Assembly: GCA_050303615.1 (NCBI GenBank)
Contig: JBNLCC010000048.1
Span: 16,202-80,201, forward strand
DNA: 64,000 nt
From: CAZDXJ01 sp050303615
GTDB lineage: Bacteria; Pseudomonadota; Gammaproteobacteria; Methylococcales; Methylomonadaceae
Direction of reading: 5' to 3'
The position numbers and the translations under genes were made by a program. Of the stretch, positions 8,355-18,589 are shown piece by piece (the stretch's first letter is position 1; every line of letters begins with the position of its first letter). The notes beneath the pieces are model-generated. The model ran no database searches, had not been told where the DNA came from, and saw only the letters and a program-made list of their open reading frames with translations.

Positions 8355-11300
8355 ATGTTTATCCTGCACGTTTCCAATAAAACTGAAAATCTATTGGAAC
8401 ATTTGGCGGCGGTTATTGACGCCGCGCCGTTATCGTCCCCGTTCGACCAAGAAACCTTCCTGATTCAAAGCCAGGGGATGGAACGCTGGCTGTCGCAGCA
8501 ACTGGCAAGCAGGTTTCGGGTATGGGGCAATTATCAATTCCTGTTTCCGCATAAATTTTTCAGCGCGATGGTGCGGCAGGTGGACGGTAGCTTGGATGAC
8601 GAACCGTTCGAACGGGGACGCCTACTATGGCATTTCGAAGGGCTGTTGAGGCGGTTGCAGGACTCGGTCTATGCACCGCTGCAACACTATATTTCCGGTC
8701 CCAACGAGGCATTAAAGCGCTACCAGTTAGCACGGCAATTGGCGCAATTGTTCGATCAATACCAGATTATGCGTCCGGATATGTTGCTCGAATGGCAGCG
8801 CGGCCGATCTTTTTATCCAAGTGAAGCGGAAACCTGGCAGCGCGCGCTGTGGCGGCAGTTGCTTGATAAGCTGGGCGACCGGCATCGCGGCAGTCTATGG
8901 CTGCAGGTAATAAACAAGCTGCAAACCGTGGAAACGGGCGAATTGGCCGAACGGTTGCCGGAGCGGGCCATGGTATTCGGCTTAAACACCATGCCGCCGC
9001 TGCTCCTGGCGTTGTTGCAGGCCTTGGCTAATCACTGTGACGTGCATCTGTTTTTGCTCAATCCGGCGCAAAATTATTGGGCGGATCTGCAAAACAAGCG
9101 TCAGTTGGCCAGGCAAAAACAGCGAATTGAGCCGGAATCCGATAATGGTCATCCCCTCTTGGCAACATTGGGGCAGCAGGGTCGCGAATTTCAGGAAATG
9201 CTGCTGGAAGCGGATTTCGAATTCCAGGTGGACAGTTTCGAAGCGCCGGCAGGCGAATGCCACAGCAACCTGCAACAACTGCAGTACGACATACTCAACA
9301 ACCAACTGACCGACGTTGCATTGCAATATGACGGTACAGTCGCGGTGCATGCCTGTCATTCGCGAATGCGCGAGGTGCAGGTGTTGAAAAACCAGCTGCT
9401 ACATGTGTTGCAAACCGATTCGGATCTGGAGTTGCGTGATATCGTGGTTATGGCGCCGGATATTCAGCATTATGAACCCTTTATTACTGCGGTATTCGCC
9501 GATATTCAGCATGCGATAGCCGACCGCAGCCTGCGTTTGAGCAACGTGGTGTTGGATGTCTTCATCCGGTTTTTGCGCCTTAGCCAGAGCCGTTTCGGCT
9601 GGCAGGAGGTGCTGGATTTGCTGGAACAACCGGCAGTTCACCTCAGTGTCGGCTTGTCTGAGGCCGATTTGCAATTGATTCGCTGCTGGATTCGGGATCT
9701 GTACGTGCGCTGGGGAAAATCCGCCGAACATAAAGCCTCGTTGGGACTGCCGCCGCTGTTCGCCAATACCTGGCAGGCCGCTTTGGAGCGTCTGCTGATG
9801 GGCTATGCCGTTGAGGATGAAAGTGATTTTGTCAACGATACGTTGCCCTATGTTGATATTGAAGGGTCGTCGGCCCAGGCATTGGGCGGGCTGCACGATT
9901 TTTTACAATTACTGTTCCACGCCGGTTCCGAATTGGGCCGGGCCAAACCGCTGCACGCCTGGGCCGAGCAGTTATCTCAATACAGCCAGCGGCTGTTTTC
10001 GGCCACCACGACTGATCCCAACGAGCTGCGGCAATTACACGAATTATTGAGCGAATTGGGTGAGCAACCGGCCGCCGTTCATGAGCACGATGTCGAACTG
10101 GATGTTATTCTCAGTTGGTTGGAGGATGCGGTACAGGAGCGCAAATCATCCACCGGTTTTCTACGCGGACAACTGACCTTTTGCTCGATGCTGCCGATGC
10201 GCAGCATTCCTTTTAAAGTGATCGCCTTGCTGGGTATGAACGAAGGTGAATTTCCGAAAATCGACAGTCATCCGACCTTTGATCTGCTTAGGCAAAACTA
10301 TCGCAAAGGGGATCGTTCGCGGCGCGCCGATGACCGCTATCAATTTCTGGAAATATTGCTTTCCGCCCGCCGGCAATTGATCATGACCTATACTGGTATA
10401 TCCGATCGGACCAATGAAGCCATGCCGCCGTCGGTAGTGATCAGTGAAATACTGGAAATCCTGCGCGACAGCTATCAACTGCACGATCCGGTGACCAACC
10501 ATCCGCTGCAGGCGTTCAGTCCGCGTTACTTTTGCGGCGATGCGAATTTGTTTAGTTATAGTGAAACAGACTGCCGCACCGCGCTGGCGTTAAGCGCTCC
10601 GGCAGTGGCGGCCGCTCCCTGGTGGCAAGGCAAGATCAGCAGCGAAAACGAGCAGCTGATCGATATCGGCGCACTGTTTGCTTATTACCGTAATCCGCAG
10701 AAATATTTTGTGCAGCATAAGCTGGCGGTGTTTTTAAACGCCATCGAAGCCGAGCCCGAAGAACGTGAGCCTTTCGCAGTCAGCGGTCTGGAAGCCTATC
10801 AAATCAACCGTGACTGGATCGACGCGGAATTAAACAGGCAATCCTTTTCCTTAGAAAAATTGCAGGCCCAGGGCCGCTGGCCGGCAGCGGCCTGCGGGGA
10901 ATTCCTGTATCAACAACAACAGCAGGCGATTGCCGAATTCGTTACCCGCATCGAACTCAAGCAACTCGGCGATAGCCTGGACGAATTTCCGGTGGATATC
11001 AGCGTCGGCCGCTATCGGCTGGTCGGAAAATTAGCCAACCGTTATCAACACGGCAGCCTGTTTTACCGCTATGCTAAGCTGAAAGGCGCGGACTTTTTTA
11101 TCGCCTGTCTGCACCACCATCTCATCAATCTGATTGAGGTGCAGCCGACCTGGCTGTTAAGCAACGATGCAGACTTGCTGTTTACACCTGAACTTGCCGA
11201 TCCGCAACGGTTAATTGCGCTGCTGGACCTGTATCAACGGGGCCAAAATAACCCGCATGAATTTTTTATCGAACCGGCCCTGGCTTATTTGCGCCAGGCG

Positions 11301-11510
11301 TTGAAATTGAAGCAAGGCGGTAGGGCAAAGAAACCGGCGGTCGAAGCGGCAGTAGAGCAATTGCAAGTTAGTTTGGAGAGCGGTTACGATGTCTATGCCG
11401 CACTGGTGTGCGGTAATGTTCAGGATGTCGGGGCATTGTTGGATGATGATTTTGAAATGTTGTGTAATACCCAGCTGCTGCCGGTATGGGAAAAAATACA
11501 GCTTACATAA
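8355..11510 (+). CDS. recC: Exodeoxyribonuclease V subunit gamma (RecC)
   Basis: 1051 aa, slightly shorter than the E. coli subunit (1122). It is the Chi-recognition/scaffold subunit of RecBCD, which resects double-strand breaks and degrades linear DNA. N-terminal features include LIQSQGMERWLSQQLA; the helicase-like middle has FCSMLPMRSIPFKVIALLGMNEGEFPK, and YRKGDRSRRADDRYQFLE matches RecC. Like RecC generally, it lacks a Walker A motif. It is the first gene of recC-recB-recD; recB begins 17 nt after its stop. The ptrA protease gene found between recC and recB in enterics is absent. Confidence 0.95.
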   Translation: MFILHVSNKTENLLEHLAAVIDAAPLSSPFDQETFLIQSQGMERWLSQQLASRFRVWGNYQFLFPHKFFSAMVRQVDGSLDDEPFERGRLLWHFEGLLRRLQDSVYAPLQHYISGPNEALKRYQLARQLAQLFDQYQIMRPDMLLEWQRGRSFYPSEAETWQRALWRQLLDKLGDRHRGSLWLQVINKLQTVETGELAERLPERAMVFGLNTMPPLLLALLQALANHCDVHLFLLNPAQNYWADLQNKRQLARQKQRIEPESDNGHPLLATLGQQGREFQEMLLEADFEFQVDSFEAPAGECHSNLQQLQYDILNNQLTDVALQYDGTVAVHACHSRMREVQVLKNQLLHVLQTDSDLELRDIVVMAPDIQHYEPFITAVFADIQHAIADRSLRLSNVVLDVFIRFLRLSQSRFGWQEVLDLLEQPAVHLSVGLSEADLQLIRCWIRDLYVRWGKSAEHKASLGLPPLFANTWQAALERLLMGYAVEDESDFVNDTLPYVDIEGSSAQALGGLHDFLQLLFHAGSELGRAKPLHAWAEQLSQYSQRLFSATTTDPNELRQLHELLSELGEQPAAVHEHDVELDVILSWLEDAVQERKSSTGFLRGQLTFCSMLPMRSIPFKVIALLGMNEGEFPKIDSHPTFDLLRQNYRKGDRSRRADDRYQFLEILLSARRQLIMTYTGISDRTNEAMPPSVVISEILEILRDSYQLHDPVTNHPLQAFSPRYFCGDANLFSYSETDCRTALALSAPAVAAAPWWQGKISSENEQLIDIGALFAYYRNPQKYFVQHKLAVFLNAIEAEPEEREPFAVSGLEAYQINRDWIDAELNRQSFSLEKLQAQGRWPAAACGEFLYQQQQQAIAEFVTRIELKQLGDSLDEFPVDISVGRYRLVGKLANRYQHGSLFYRYAKLKGADFFIACLHHHLINLIEVQPTWLLSNDADLLFTPELADPQRLIALLDLYQRGQNNPHEFFIEPALAYLRQALKLKQGGRAKKPAVEAAVEQLQVSLESGYDVYAALVCGNVQDVGALLDDDFEMLCNTQLLPVWEKIQLT

Positions 11511-11527
11511 GTAAAAGATAAATTTTT

Positions 11528-14500
11528 ATGCAATACCAGCAATTTAACAGCGTCACCACCGATTTGCAGCCCGGCGTCAATTTGATCGAAGCCAGCGCCG
11601 GGACCGGTAAGACCTATGCGATCGCGATGCTGGCGTTGCGTTTTATCGTCGAAAAGGGTCTGGCAATCGATGAATTGTTGATTGTCACCTTTACCAAGGC
11701 CGCGACCGAGGAGTTGAAGGAGCGGGTGCGGATCAGGTTGAATGAAGTCAGGCAGGTTTTTGCCGGCAACAGCCAGGGTATCGATCCGAATATAATTGAT
11801 TGGGTGGAACAGCTTGATACCAATCATAACGAAGCCAAGCGGAGGGTGGAGCTGGCGCTGTTGGACATCGACCAGGCCGGAATTTTCACCATTCATGGAT
11901 TTTGCCAGCGGGTGTTGAAGGAACATGCGCTGGAAAGCGGACAGTTGTTCGATGCGGAACTGAGCAGTGACGTCAGTGCTATCTATCAGGCCTGTGCCGA
12001 TGATTTCTGGCGGCGGGAGGTATATCAAAGGACTATGCAGCAAGCGGCGGTATTGCTGAACTATGCCGCGACGCCGGATGCGTTGTTGGCAAGCATCAAC
12101 TTTATTACCCCGGATATGCCGGTTTATCCGTCAGCTTTAAAATTGGATGAAGCGCTGGATGATTTGTGCGGCCTTGCTGAAACCGCGGGAAAGGGCGTGA
12201 TAAATACGGCGTTAGCGTTGCGGCAGGCATTTGCCGACGGCATGTTCAAAGCTTCCTACCAACAATCGCTGGAAGATTATTGGCCGGATTTGCAGGATTG
12301 GAGCGTTGACAAGCAACACGGTTTTCCTGCTGTTGAGGCGTTGCAATTGTTGACCGAAGCGGGAATTTCGGAGGGGTTGAACGGTAATAAATTCAGGAAG
12401 AATAAGGATTACACTACGGAGCAGCGTAAGCAGCAATATCTTGGCTCTTTGGCGATCGAGCCTCAGGCAGCGGAAAAACTGCTGGTCGCCCTGAATCGGG
12501 TCGCGCTGGCCTTCCGCTATGCATTGCTAGCATATATCAATGAAAATTTGCAACAACGCATGCAACAGTTGAATCTGTTATCGTTCGACGATCTGATTCT
12601 GCGGGTGAACGAAGTGCTGCATCAAGAAAACCGCAAGTTGTTGCGCAACGCATTGCGGCAGCGCTTCAAGGCAGCGTTGATTGATGAATTCCAGGATACC
12701 GACAGCAAACAATGGTTTATTTTTTCCACACTGTTTGCCGATCAGGATTGCTATCTATTTTTGATAGGCGATCCCAAACAGGCGATTTATAAATTCCGCG
12801 GCGCCGATATTTTTTCTTATTTTGATGCGCAACAGCGCGCTCGGCATCTGTTTACCCTGGATAAAAACTGGCGTTCTCATCCCTCACTGGTGGCCGCGGT
12901 GAATATGCTGTTTCAACATCATCACAATGCGTTTCTATTTGAACGGTTGGTTTTCAATCCGGTCCGGCCGGCCCTGGCTGAGAAGGATGGCTGGTTAAGC
13001 GAAACGGCTGCTGATCAGGCTCCGATGGAAGTTTGGCAATTGGCGGAAAGCGAAACTAAAAACGGTTACTGGAGTTCCGGCAAGGCCGACACGGCAATTC
13101 AAATCGCGGTGGCCGAGGAAATCCTGCGGTTGCTCGATCCGGCCGAGGAATGCACCCTGCAATGTCAAGATAAGCCGCCGCAGCCGCTGACGGCCGGGGA
13201 TATAGCCATTCTGGTGCGCACTCATGCTCAGGCCCGCCAATATCAGGCATTGTTGCGCCAGGTCGGTATTCCATCGGTGCTCAACAGTAATGAATCGGTA
13301 TTTGCCTCCGATCAGGCTCATGAGCTCTTTGTGTTGTTGCAGGCAATCGCTCAGCCGGGCGATATCAATCGGCTGAAACAGGCGTTGACCCTGTCCTGGT
13401 TTAATCTTGACGGGCCGGCACTTTATCAGCTCAGCAATGATGAAAGCAAGATGGATGACTGGCTGAGCCGCTTTCAGGGATATTACCAGCAGTGGCAGAC
13501 GCGGGGACTGATGGCGATGATGCTGCAGTTACTGGAGCAGGAACAGGTGCAGCAACATTTGTCGCGGTGCATCGATGCCGAAAGGCAACTGACTAACCTG
13601 CATCACCTGCTCGAGCTGTTGCAACAGGCGGCGCTTGACGAGCATCTGGGGCTGAATAAGACTTTGGACTGGCTGCAGAGCGCGATCACTGGACACGGCA
13701 GTGCCGGCGACGAACAGCAGTTGCGGCTGGAAAGCGACGAACAGGCGGTGAAGATCGTCACGATGCACAGCGCCAAAGGACTGGAGTATCCGGTCGTTTT
13801 CTGTTCCAGTTTGTGGCAGCGTAGCGGTCGGCTATTCAATGAGAAGCAGTTGATCAAATGTCACGAAGACGGACGGATGATTGCCGACCTGGGCTCCGAT
13901 GATTTTGAACGGCGCCGCGAACAGGCGTTGTTCGAAGAATTGGCGGAAGACTTGCGCGTGTTGTATGTGGCGGTGACCCGCGCCAAATACCGCTGCTATG
14001 TTATCTGGGCCAATGAGCGCTCCGAAAAGAAACGCAATGATTCGGCGATGGATTATTTGCTGTTCTTCCGTGGGGAGCAAAATTTTGCCGATCAGCAGCA
14101 GACCTTGCAGGCTTTATGTGCTCAGAGCAACGAAGCGTTCGGTTACCGGCTGATAACCCCGGGAGCGGAATTAACCGGCCGTAGCCGGACCGGTGGGCAA
14201 CCGCGGCAGCTGTCGGCCTTACGGCAAACCCGCGCATTGCGGACTGATTGGCAAATGAGCAGCTATACCGCCTTGTCGGCGTTGAGTTTGTCTGATTCCC
14301 CGGAACTCCCGCAGGATAAGGTGCAAGAAGCCGTTGAGGGTGGCGGCCAAGACGACGCGGAAGTTCTGCCTAAAGGTGCACGCACCGGCAATGTGGTGCA
14401 TGAATTGCTGGAAAAGACCGACTTTGCGGTCCTGGGGGAACGCGGGGATATTTCCCAACAGATCGCCGTCAGTTGTTTACGCTATGGGTTGCAGTTGCAA

Positions 14501-15058
14501 CAATCACAAACGCAGTCGTTGCAAGTCTTATTGCAAAACGCCGTGTTGACGCCGTTGTCGGAACAGGACGCCGGTTTCTGTCTGGCCAATATCGAATCTA
14601 AAGCCTGTCTCAAGGAAATGCCGTTTTATTTATCACTGGCGGCAATCAGCACCCGGCAGGTCAATCAGCTTTTGCAGGACTCTGCGGCATTCCAACCGCT
14701 ATCGGCAAAACAGATGCAAGGCTATTTAACCGGCTTTATCGATCTGGTTTGCGAGTATCAGGGGCGCTACTACGTGATGGATTATAAAACCAACAGCTTG
14801 GCTGATTACCGGGCAGATAGCTTGACAGACGCGATGCGCGAGCATAATTACGGCCTGCAATACTGGATTTATACGCTGGTGTTACACCACTATTTGCAGC
14901 AGCGGTTACCGGATTACGATTATCAACGCCATTTCGGCGGCGTGCGTTATCTGTTTGTACGCGGCATGCAACAGCGACCGCTGAGCGGTGTGTATCAGTA
15001 CTGCCCTGAGTGGGATAAGTTGCACGCGCTGGCGGAATTGTTCGGTGGCAGGCGATGA
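11528..15058 (+). CDS. recB: Exodeoxyribonuclease V subunit beta (RecB)
   Basis: 1176 aa UvrD-type helicase/nuclease, the 3'-5' motor and nuclease of RecBCD. Walker A is EASAGTGKTY (residues 21-30). Helicase motif II is seen in LIDEFQDTD and later motifs in VKIVTMHSAKGLEYPVVF and LRVLYVAVTRAKYR. The C-terminal RecB nuclease domain keeps its catalytic core: D1072 in GFIDL, and D1085-Y-K1087. The stop codon overlaps the recD start as ATGA, indicating translational coupling. Confidence 0.96.
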   Translation: MQYQQFNSVTTDLQPGVNLIEASAGTGKTYAIAMLALRFIVEKGLAIDELLIVTFTKAATEELKERVRIRLNEVRQVFAGNSQGIDPNIIDWVEQLDTNHNEAKRRVELALLDIDQAGIFTIHGFCQRVLKEHALESGQLFDAELSSDVSAIYQACADDFWRREVYQRTMQQAAVLLNYAATPDALLASINFITPDMPVYPSALKLDEALDDLCGLAETAGKGVINTALALRQAFADGMFKASYQQSLEDYWPDLQDWSVDKQHGFPAVEALQLLTEAGISEGLNGNKFRKNKDYTTEQRKQQYLGSLAIEPQAAEKLLVALNRVALAFRYALLAYINENLQQRMQQLNLLSFDDLILRVNEVLHQENRKLLRNALRQRFKAALIDEFQDTDSKQWFIFSTLFADQDCYLFLIGDPKQAIYKFRGADIFSYFDAQQRARHLFTLDKNWRSHPSLVAAVNMLFQHHHNAFLFERLVFNPVRPALAEKDGWLSETAADQAPMEVWQLAESETKNGYWSSGKADTAIQIAVAEEILRLLDPAEECTLQCQDKPPQPLTAGDIAILVRTHAQARQYQALLRQVGIPSVLNSNESVFASDQAHELFVLLQAIAQPGDINRLKQALTLSWFNLDGPALYQLSNDESKMDDWLSRFQGYYQQWQTRGLMAMMLQLLEQEQVQQHLSRCIDAERQLTNLHHLLELLQQAALDEHLGLNKTLDWLQSAITGHGSAGDEQQLRLESDEQAVKIVTMHSAKGLEYPVVFCSSLWQRSGRLFNEKQLIKCHEDGRMIADLGSDDFERRREQALFEELAEDLRVLYVAVTRAKYRCYVIWANERSEKKRNDSAMDYLLFFRGEQNFADQQQTLQALCAQSNEAFGYRLITPGAELTGRSRTGGQPRQLSALRQTRALRTDWQMSSYTALSALSLSDSPELPQDKVQEAVEGGGQDDAEVLPKGARTGNVVHELLEKTDFAVLGERGDISQQIAVSCLRYGLQLQQSQTQSLQVLLQNAVLTPLSEQDAGFCLANIESKACLKEMPFYLSLAAISTRQVNQLLQDSAAFQPLSAKQMQGYLTGFIDLVCEYQGRYYVMDYKTNSLADYRADSLTDAMREHNYGLQYWIYTLVLHHYLQQRLPDYDYQRHFGGVRYLFVRGMQQRPLSGVYQYCPEWDKLHALAELFGGRR

Positions 15059-16680
15059 TTTCTCAGGAACCGCAAATTAGCCGCTTGGACCGGGCATTTG
15101 CCGCGTTTCTTGGAGGCCGGAGTCAATTGCAGCACGATAGCCGCGACCGCTTTGAAGAGCTTGTCGGCCAGTTGTCCAGCCAACAAAATCACGGTCATAG
15201 CTGCATTGAGTTGGATAACGAGCAGCAGCAACTGGTGCTGGCTTCCGGTTTGGTTTCGCAACGGGACAGGACGCCGTTGATTCTCGAACATGGCCGGTTG
15301 TATTTGCACCGCTACTGGTCTTATGAAACCCGCTTAGCCGGACGTATTGCCGCAATGGCCGGAGAAAAGCGCACCGCAACCGCGTTGCAGCAGGCATTGG
15401 ACCGTTATTTTCCAGTCACCGGTGGCCAAACCGACTGGCAACGGCAAGCGGCAAAAACCGCCGTTGAACGGATGTTTAGCATAATCAGTGGCGGTCCCGG
15501 AACCGGCAAAACCACCACCGTCGTGAAAATTCTCGCATTGTTGCAGGAATTGAGTCCGCAACCACTGCATATCGCCCTGGCCGCACCGACCGGCAAGGCG
15601 GCGCAACGCCTGCAGGAATCGATAGGCGCCAGCAAAGCAGGTTTGCCCTGCAGCGACGCGGTACGGGACTTAATTCCCGATTCGGTCAGCACCATTCACC
15701 GCTTACTCGGCGTCAAACCGAATTCGGTATATTTTTATCATGACGGCCATAATCCCTTGCCGTTTGATCTGGTGCTGGTCGACGAAGCGTCGATGGTCGA
15801 TCTGGCCTTGATGTGTAAACTGGTGGAAGCGTTGAAGACCGATACCCGGTTGATTTTATTGGGCGATAAGGATCAATTGGCTTCAGTGGAATCGGGGGCG
15901 GTGTTAGCTGACCTGTCGGCTGCGCTGCCGGAAAATACCTTGCAGTTAAAAAAATCTTACCGTTTCGATGCCAACATCAAAAGCCTCGCCGAAGCGGTCA
16001 ATCGGCAACAGGCCGATTTGGCCTGGCAGTTGTTACAGCAAGGTCGGCAGAATATCGGCTTACTCGAAGGAGATCTGATTGCCTATGTTATCGCCAAACA
16101 GCAGCCGTATCTGGAATTAGTTGGCAGACAAGTGGACTATGGGCGAATCTTTCAGGCTTTCAACCGCTTTCAGGTATTGTGTTCCAATCGCCAGGGTATT
16201 AATAGCGTGGCCGAGATCAATCAACGGGTTGAACAGCGGTTGGCCGCAGCCGGGCATATTCATCGCACCGGTATCTGGTACAGCGGACGCCCGGTCATGG
16301 TCACCCAAAACGATACGGCCATGCATGTTTATAACGGCGATATCGGTATCTGCCTGCCCAACCAGGAACAAAGCGGCAAACTGATGGTGTGTTTCGAACG
16401 TCCCGACGGCAGCATCAAAAAAATTCTGCCTTCCCGTCTGCCGCACTGCGAAACGGTATATGCGATGACCATCCACAAAAGCCAGGGGTCCGAGTTCGAC
16501 GAAGTGCTGATCGCTTTACCGGACAACGTCAACCCGATTTTGACCAAGGAGTTGCTGTATACCGCTATCACCCGTGCCAGGCGCGTTGTGAAACTGGCTG
16601 CGACTCGGGCAGTGTTTATGCAGGCGGTAGGGCAACAGGTGGTGCGCTTTGGCGGACTTGTGGAGAAACTGCAAGAATAA
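15055..16680 (+). CDS. recD: Exodeoxyribonuclease V subunit alpha (RecD)
   Basis: 541 aa SF1B helicase, the 5'-3' motor of RecBCD. Walker A GGPGTGKTT is at residues 146-154. Motif II is LVLVDEASMVD, and the C-terminal TIHKSQGSEFDEV and LLYTAITRARR motifs are present. It is shorter than the E. coli protein (608 aa); the difference appears to lie in the N-terminal domain, and all helicase motifs are intact. Its ATG overlaps the recB stop by 4 nt. The operon ends here; a 480-nt gap follows. Confidence 0.95.
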   Translation: MISQEPQISRLDRAFAAFLGGRSQLQHDSRDRFEELVGQLSSQQNHGHSCIELDNEQQQLVLASGLVSQRDRTPLILEHGRLYLHRYWSYETRLAGRIAAMAGEKRTATALQQALDRYFPVTGGQTDWQRQAAKTAVERMFSIISGGPGTGKTTTVVKILALLQELSPQPLHIALAAPTGKAAQRLQESIGASKAGLPCSDAVRDLIPDSVSTIHRLLGVKPNSVYFYHDGHNPLPFDLVLVDEASMVDLALMCKLVEALKTDTRLILLGDKDQLASVESGAVLADLSAALPENTLQLKKSYRFDANIKSLAEAVNRQQADLAWQLLQQGRQNIGLLEGDLIAYVIAKQQPYLELVGRQVDYGRIFQAFNRFQVLCSNRQGINSVAEINQRVEQRLAAAGHIHRTGIWYSGRPVMVTQNDTAMHVYNGDIGICLPNQEQSGKLMVCFERPDGSIKKILPSRLPHCETVYAMTIHKSQGSEFDEVLIALPDNVNPILTKELLYTAITRARRVVKLAATRAVFMQAVGQQVVRFGGLVEKLQE

Positions 16681-17162
16681 GATTTTCCGCATTGGTATGA
16701 AATATGTTTCAAATAAACAGAACCGCGGGCAAATCTGTTTCCATTAGTAGGGACTAATTTGATGCCGGTGATTCCGTTAACGAGAGTGAGGAGTGCTGGG
16801 AAACCGAATTAACAAAAAATTCGACTGGTCAAATGCGCGAATTGATTCGAATTGCCGACTGGTTGGAACGGAGCAAAAGTGAAGATGATCCGATAATGAG
16901 TTTCATGCACAAGTCCAAGATGATTGATCCACTGCTCTCGGTGCATCGCTGCGCTGCTCGGCATGTTCGACCGGTCAAAATAGACTGCATATAACCAAAT
17001 TTTTACATAAATCGTTAATAACAATAAATATTTTATGATTTTTTGTGGATGATTTCTGTGCTATGTTGCAGTTAAACAGTGCGAGTCACAGATTATGTGG
17101 TGCCTTTTGTCGTGGCAATTATTGAATGCTGGTTACTGCTTTGATTAATTCGGGAGTGGGCT
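16681..17162. other. 482-nt intergenic gap between recD and rpiA
   Basis: No established gene lies here. The rpiA promoter must be in the A+T-rich right half, but no good -35/-10 pair is evident. An open frame with plausible codon use runs from about 16758 to 16994 and is listed separately. No tRNA, repeat or strong terminator is recognisable. Confidence 0.4.
16833..16994 (+). CDS. Possible small ORF or gene remnant (53 aa)
   Basis: An ATG at 16833 opens 53 codons to TAA at 16992-16994, starting MRELIRIADWLERSKSED. The frame stays open upstream to about 16758 with protein-like composition (Glu- and Thr-rich) but has no start codon there, so this may be a truncated gene. No clear ribosome binding site precedes the ATG. 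I do not recognise the family. Chance is a serious alternative. Confidence 0.2.
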   Translation: MRELIRIADWLERSKSEDDPIMSFMHKSKMIDPLLSVHRCAARHVRPVKIDCI

Positions 17163-17852
17163 ATGAACGATAAACAACTTGTTGCCCGACATGCCGCCAG
17201 TCAGGTAAAGGAAGGTATGTTGGTCGGATTGGGTACGGGGTCGACTGCCAACTATTTTATTGACGAGTTGGCTCGGCTGCGAGACGAGCAGGGATTGACT
17301 GTGACCACTGTTGCCAGTTCGGTTGTCAGTGCCATCAGGGCGCAAGAACTGGGTTTGCCGATGATGGCTGTCGAGCACTTAAGACGTCTCGACCTTTATG
17401 TCGACGGAGCTGATGAAGTGGCTGCTGATTTGACGCTGTTGAAGGGACAGGGCTCTGATTTGGTCCGGGAAAAAATTCTGGCAAGGGCGTGCGATTGCTT
17501 TTGGGTGTTGGTAGATCAAAGTAAATTAGTCGAACGCATCGGCGGAAATTATGCCATTCCGATTGAAGTGATGCCGTTTGCCTGGCAGTTGGTCAAGCGT
17601 CGCTTGGAATCCGTCGGCGGACATGGCGAGCTCCGACGGATTGCCGGTAATGATGGTTTGGCGGTGACATCCCACGGCAGTTTGGTATTGGATATGGTTT
17701 TTGATCCCGAGTTGGATAGCGGAACGCTGGATACCGTTCTAAACGGTACGCCGGGCGTTGTCGAACACGGTATATTCAGGCGATTGGCGAGTGCTGTGTT
17801 TATTGGTTCAAACGGAAAAGTTGAGGAACGTTGGGCGACAGATAGAAGCTAG
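17163..17852 (+). CDS. rpiA: Ribose-5-phosphate isomerase A
   Basis: 229 aa enzyme interconverting ribose 5-phosphate and ribulose 5-phosphate (pentose phosphate and ribulose monophosphate routes). The phosphate-binding GLGTGSTANYFI (about residues 21-32) and the active-site segments DLYVDGADEV and LKGQGSDLVREKIL are present. The ATG follows GGGAG at a good distance. It stands alone between two sizeable gaps. In methanotrophs this isomerase would supply ribulose 5-phosphate for formaldehyde fixation, but nothing local proves that role. Confidence 0.95.
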   Translation: MNDKQLVARHAASQVKEGMLVGLGTGSTANYFIDELARLRDEQGLTVTTVASSVVSAIRAQELGLPMMAVEHLRRLDLYVDGADEVAADLTLLKGQGSDLVREKILARACDCFWVLVDQSKLVERIGGNYAIPIEVMPFAWQLVKRRLESVGGHGELRRIAGNDGLAVTSHGSLVLDMVFDPELDSGTLDTVLNGTPGVVEHGIFRRLASAVFIGSNGKVEERWATDRS

Positions 17853-18026
17853 GGTGATCCCGTTTTATAGTCGATGGTTAGGTTGAATATAGCAAAAACT
17901 TTTCAAAAAGCGATTCGGATTGGATAAGAAACTGGCTTACAGCAAAAGAGTCGAGTGGCTTATTGATGGTGTTTGCTCGGCAAGGGTGATATTTGAATGT
18001 TATTTTAGGTTATGAAGGGGCTCGAA

Positions 18027-18497
18027 ATGTTAATGAAAAATCAGATTGCACCGATGTTTAGATGCATCAATCAAAATAATCAATTGGTGAACTTATCCGA
18101 TTTTCAGGGTAAGCAAAATGTCGTTTTATATTTTTATCCGAAAGATGATACGCCGGGCTGTACCATAGAAGCCAATCAGTTCACAGCCTTGGCCAAGGAA
18201 TTTGCCGAACTGGACACGGTTATCATTGGTGTCAGTAAAGATACCTGTGAAAGTCATCAGGCTTTTATCGACAAATTCGGCCTCAATCTGCAGTTGTTGG
18301 CCGATACATCCGGTGAATTGTGCGAAAGTTACCACGTATGGCAGGAAGTGGAAAAAGAAGGAGTTAAAAAAATGAAGATCGTGCGTTCTACCTTTGTGAT
18401 CAATAAACAAGGGGTGCTGGAGGAAGCGCTTTACGGCGTTGACCCGGAGGGGCATGCACAGCAAATGCTGGATAAAATTAAACGTGCCGGGATTTAG
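18027..18497 (+). CDS. bcp: Bcp/PrxQ-type peroxiredoxin
   Basis: 156 aa from the ATG at 18027, chosen because AAGGGG lies 6 nt before it; an upstream in-frame ATG at 18012 has no such site. The peroxidatic motif DDTPGCTIEANQF carries the catalytic cysteine. The nearby resolving cysteine of E. coli Bcp (five residues on) is replaced by Asn here; a second cysteine is found in GELCESYHVW. It reduces hydroperoxides in the cytosol with thioredoxin as likely donor. It is convergent with the histidine kinase gene. Confidence 0.9.
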   Translation: MLMKNQIAPMFRCINQNNQLVNLSDFQGKQNVVLYFYPKDDTPGCTIEANQFTALAKEFAELDTVIIGVSKDTCESHQAFIDKFGLNLQLLADTSGELCESYHVWQEVEKEGVKKMKIVRSTFVINKQGVLEEALYGVDPEGHAQQMLDKIKRAGI

Positions 18498-18517
18498 TTT
18501 CCATAGATGATGGGTTC

Positions 18518-18538
18518 AGGCCATGTTGTACATGGCCT
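18518..18538. terminator. Hairpin between convergent bcp and kinase genes
   Basis: AGGCCATGT-TGT-ACATGGCCT is a perfect 9-bp stem with a 3-nt loop. No U run follows on either side, so efficiency is uncertain. Its place between convergent genes favours a bidirectional terminator. Confidence 0.45.
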
Positions 18539-18589
18539 TGGGTATCCGTTTCCTGGCCGGGAAGACCGATTTATGTTAAAGCGCAAGGT

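Noticed and set aside
9399..9896. 165-codon leftward frame inside recC
   Set aside because: Antisense shadow of recC; high G+C third positions follow the recC frame.
11420..12043. 207-codon leftward frame at the recC/recB junction
   Set aside because: It is antisense to two well-supported genes and shows no family motif.
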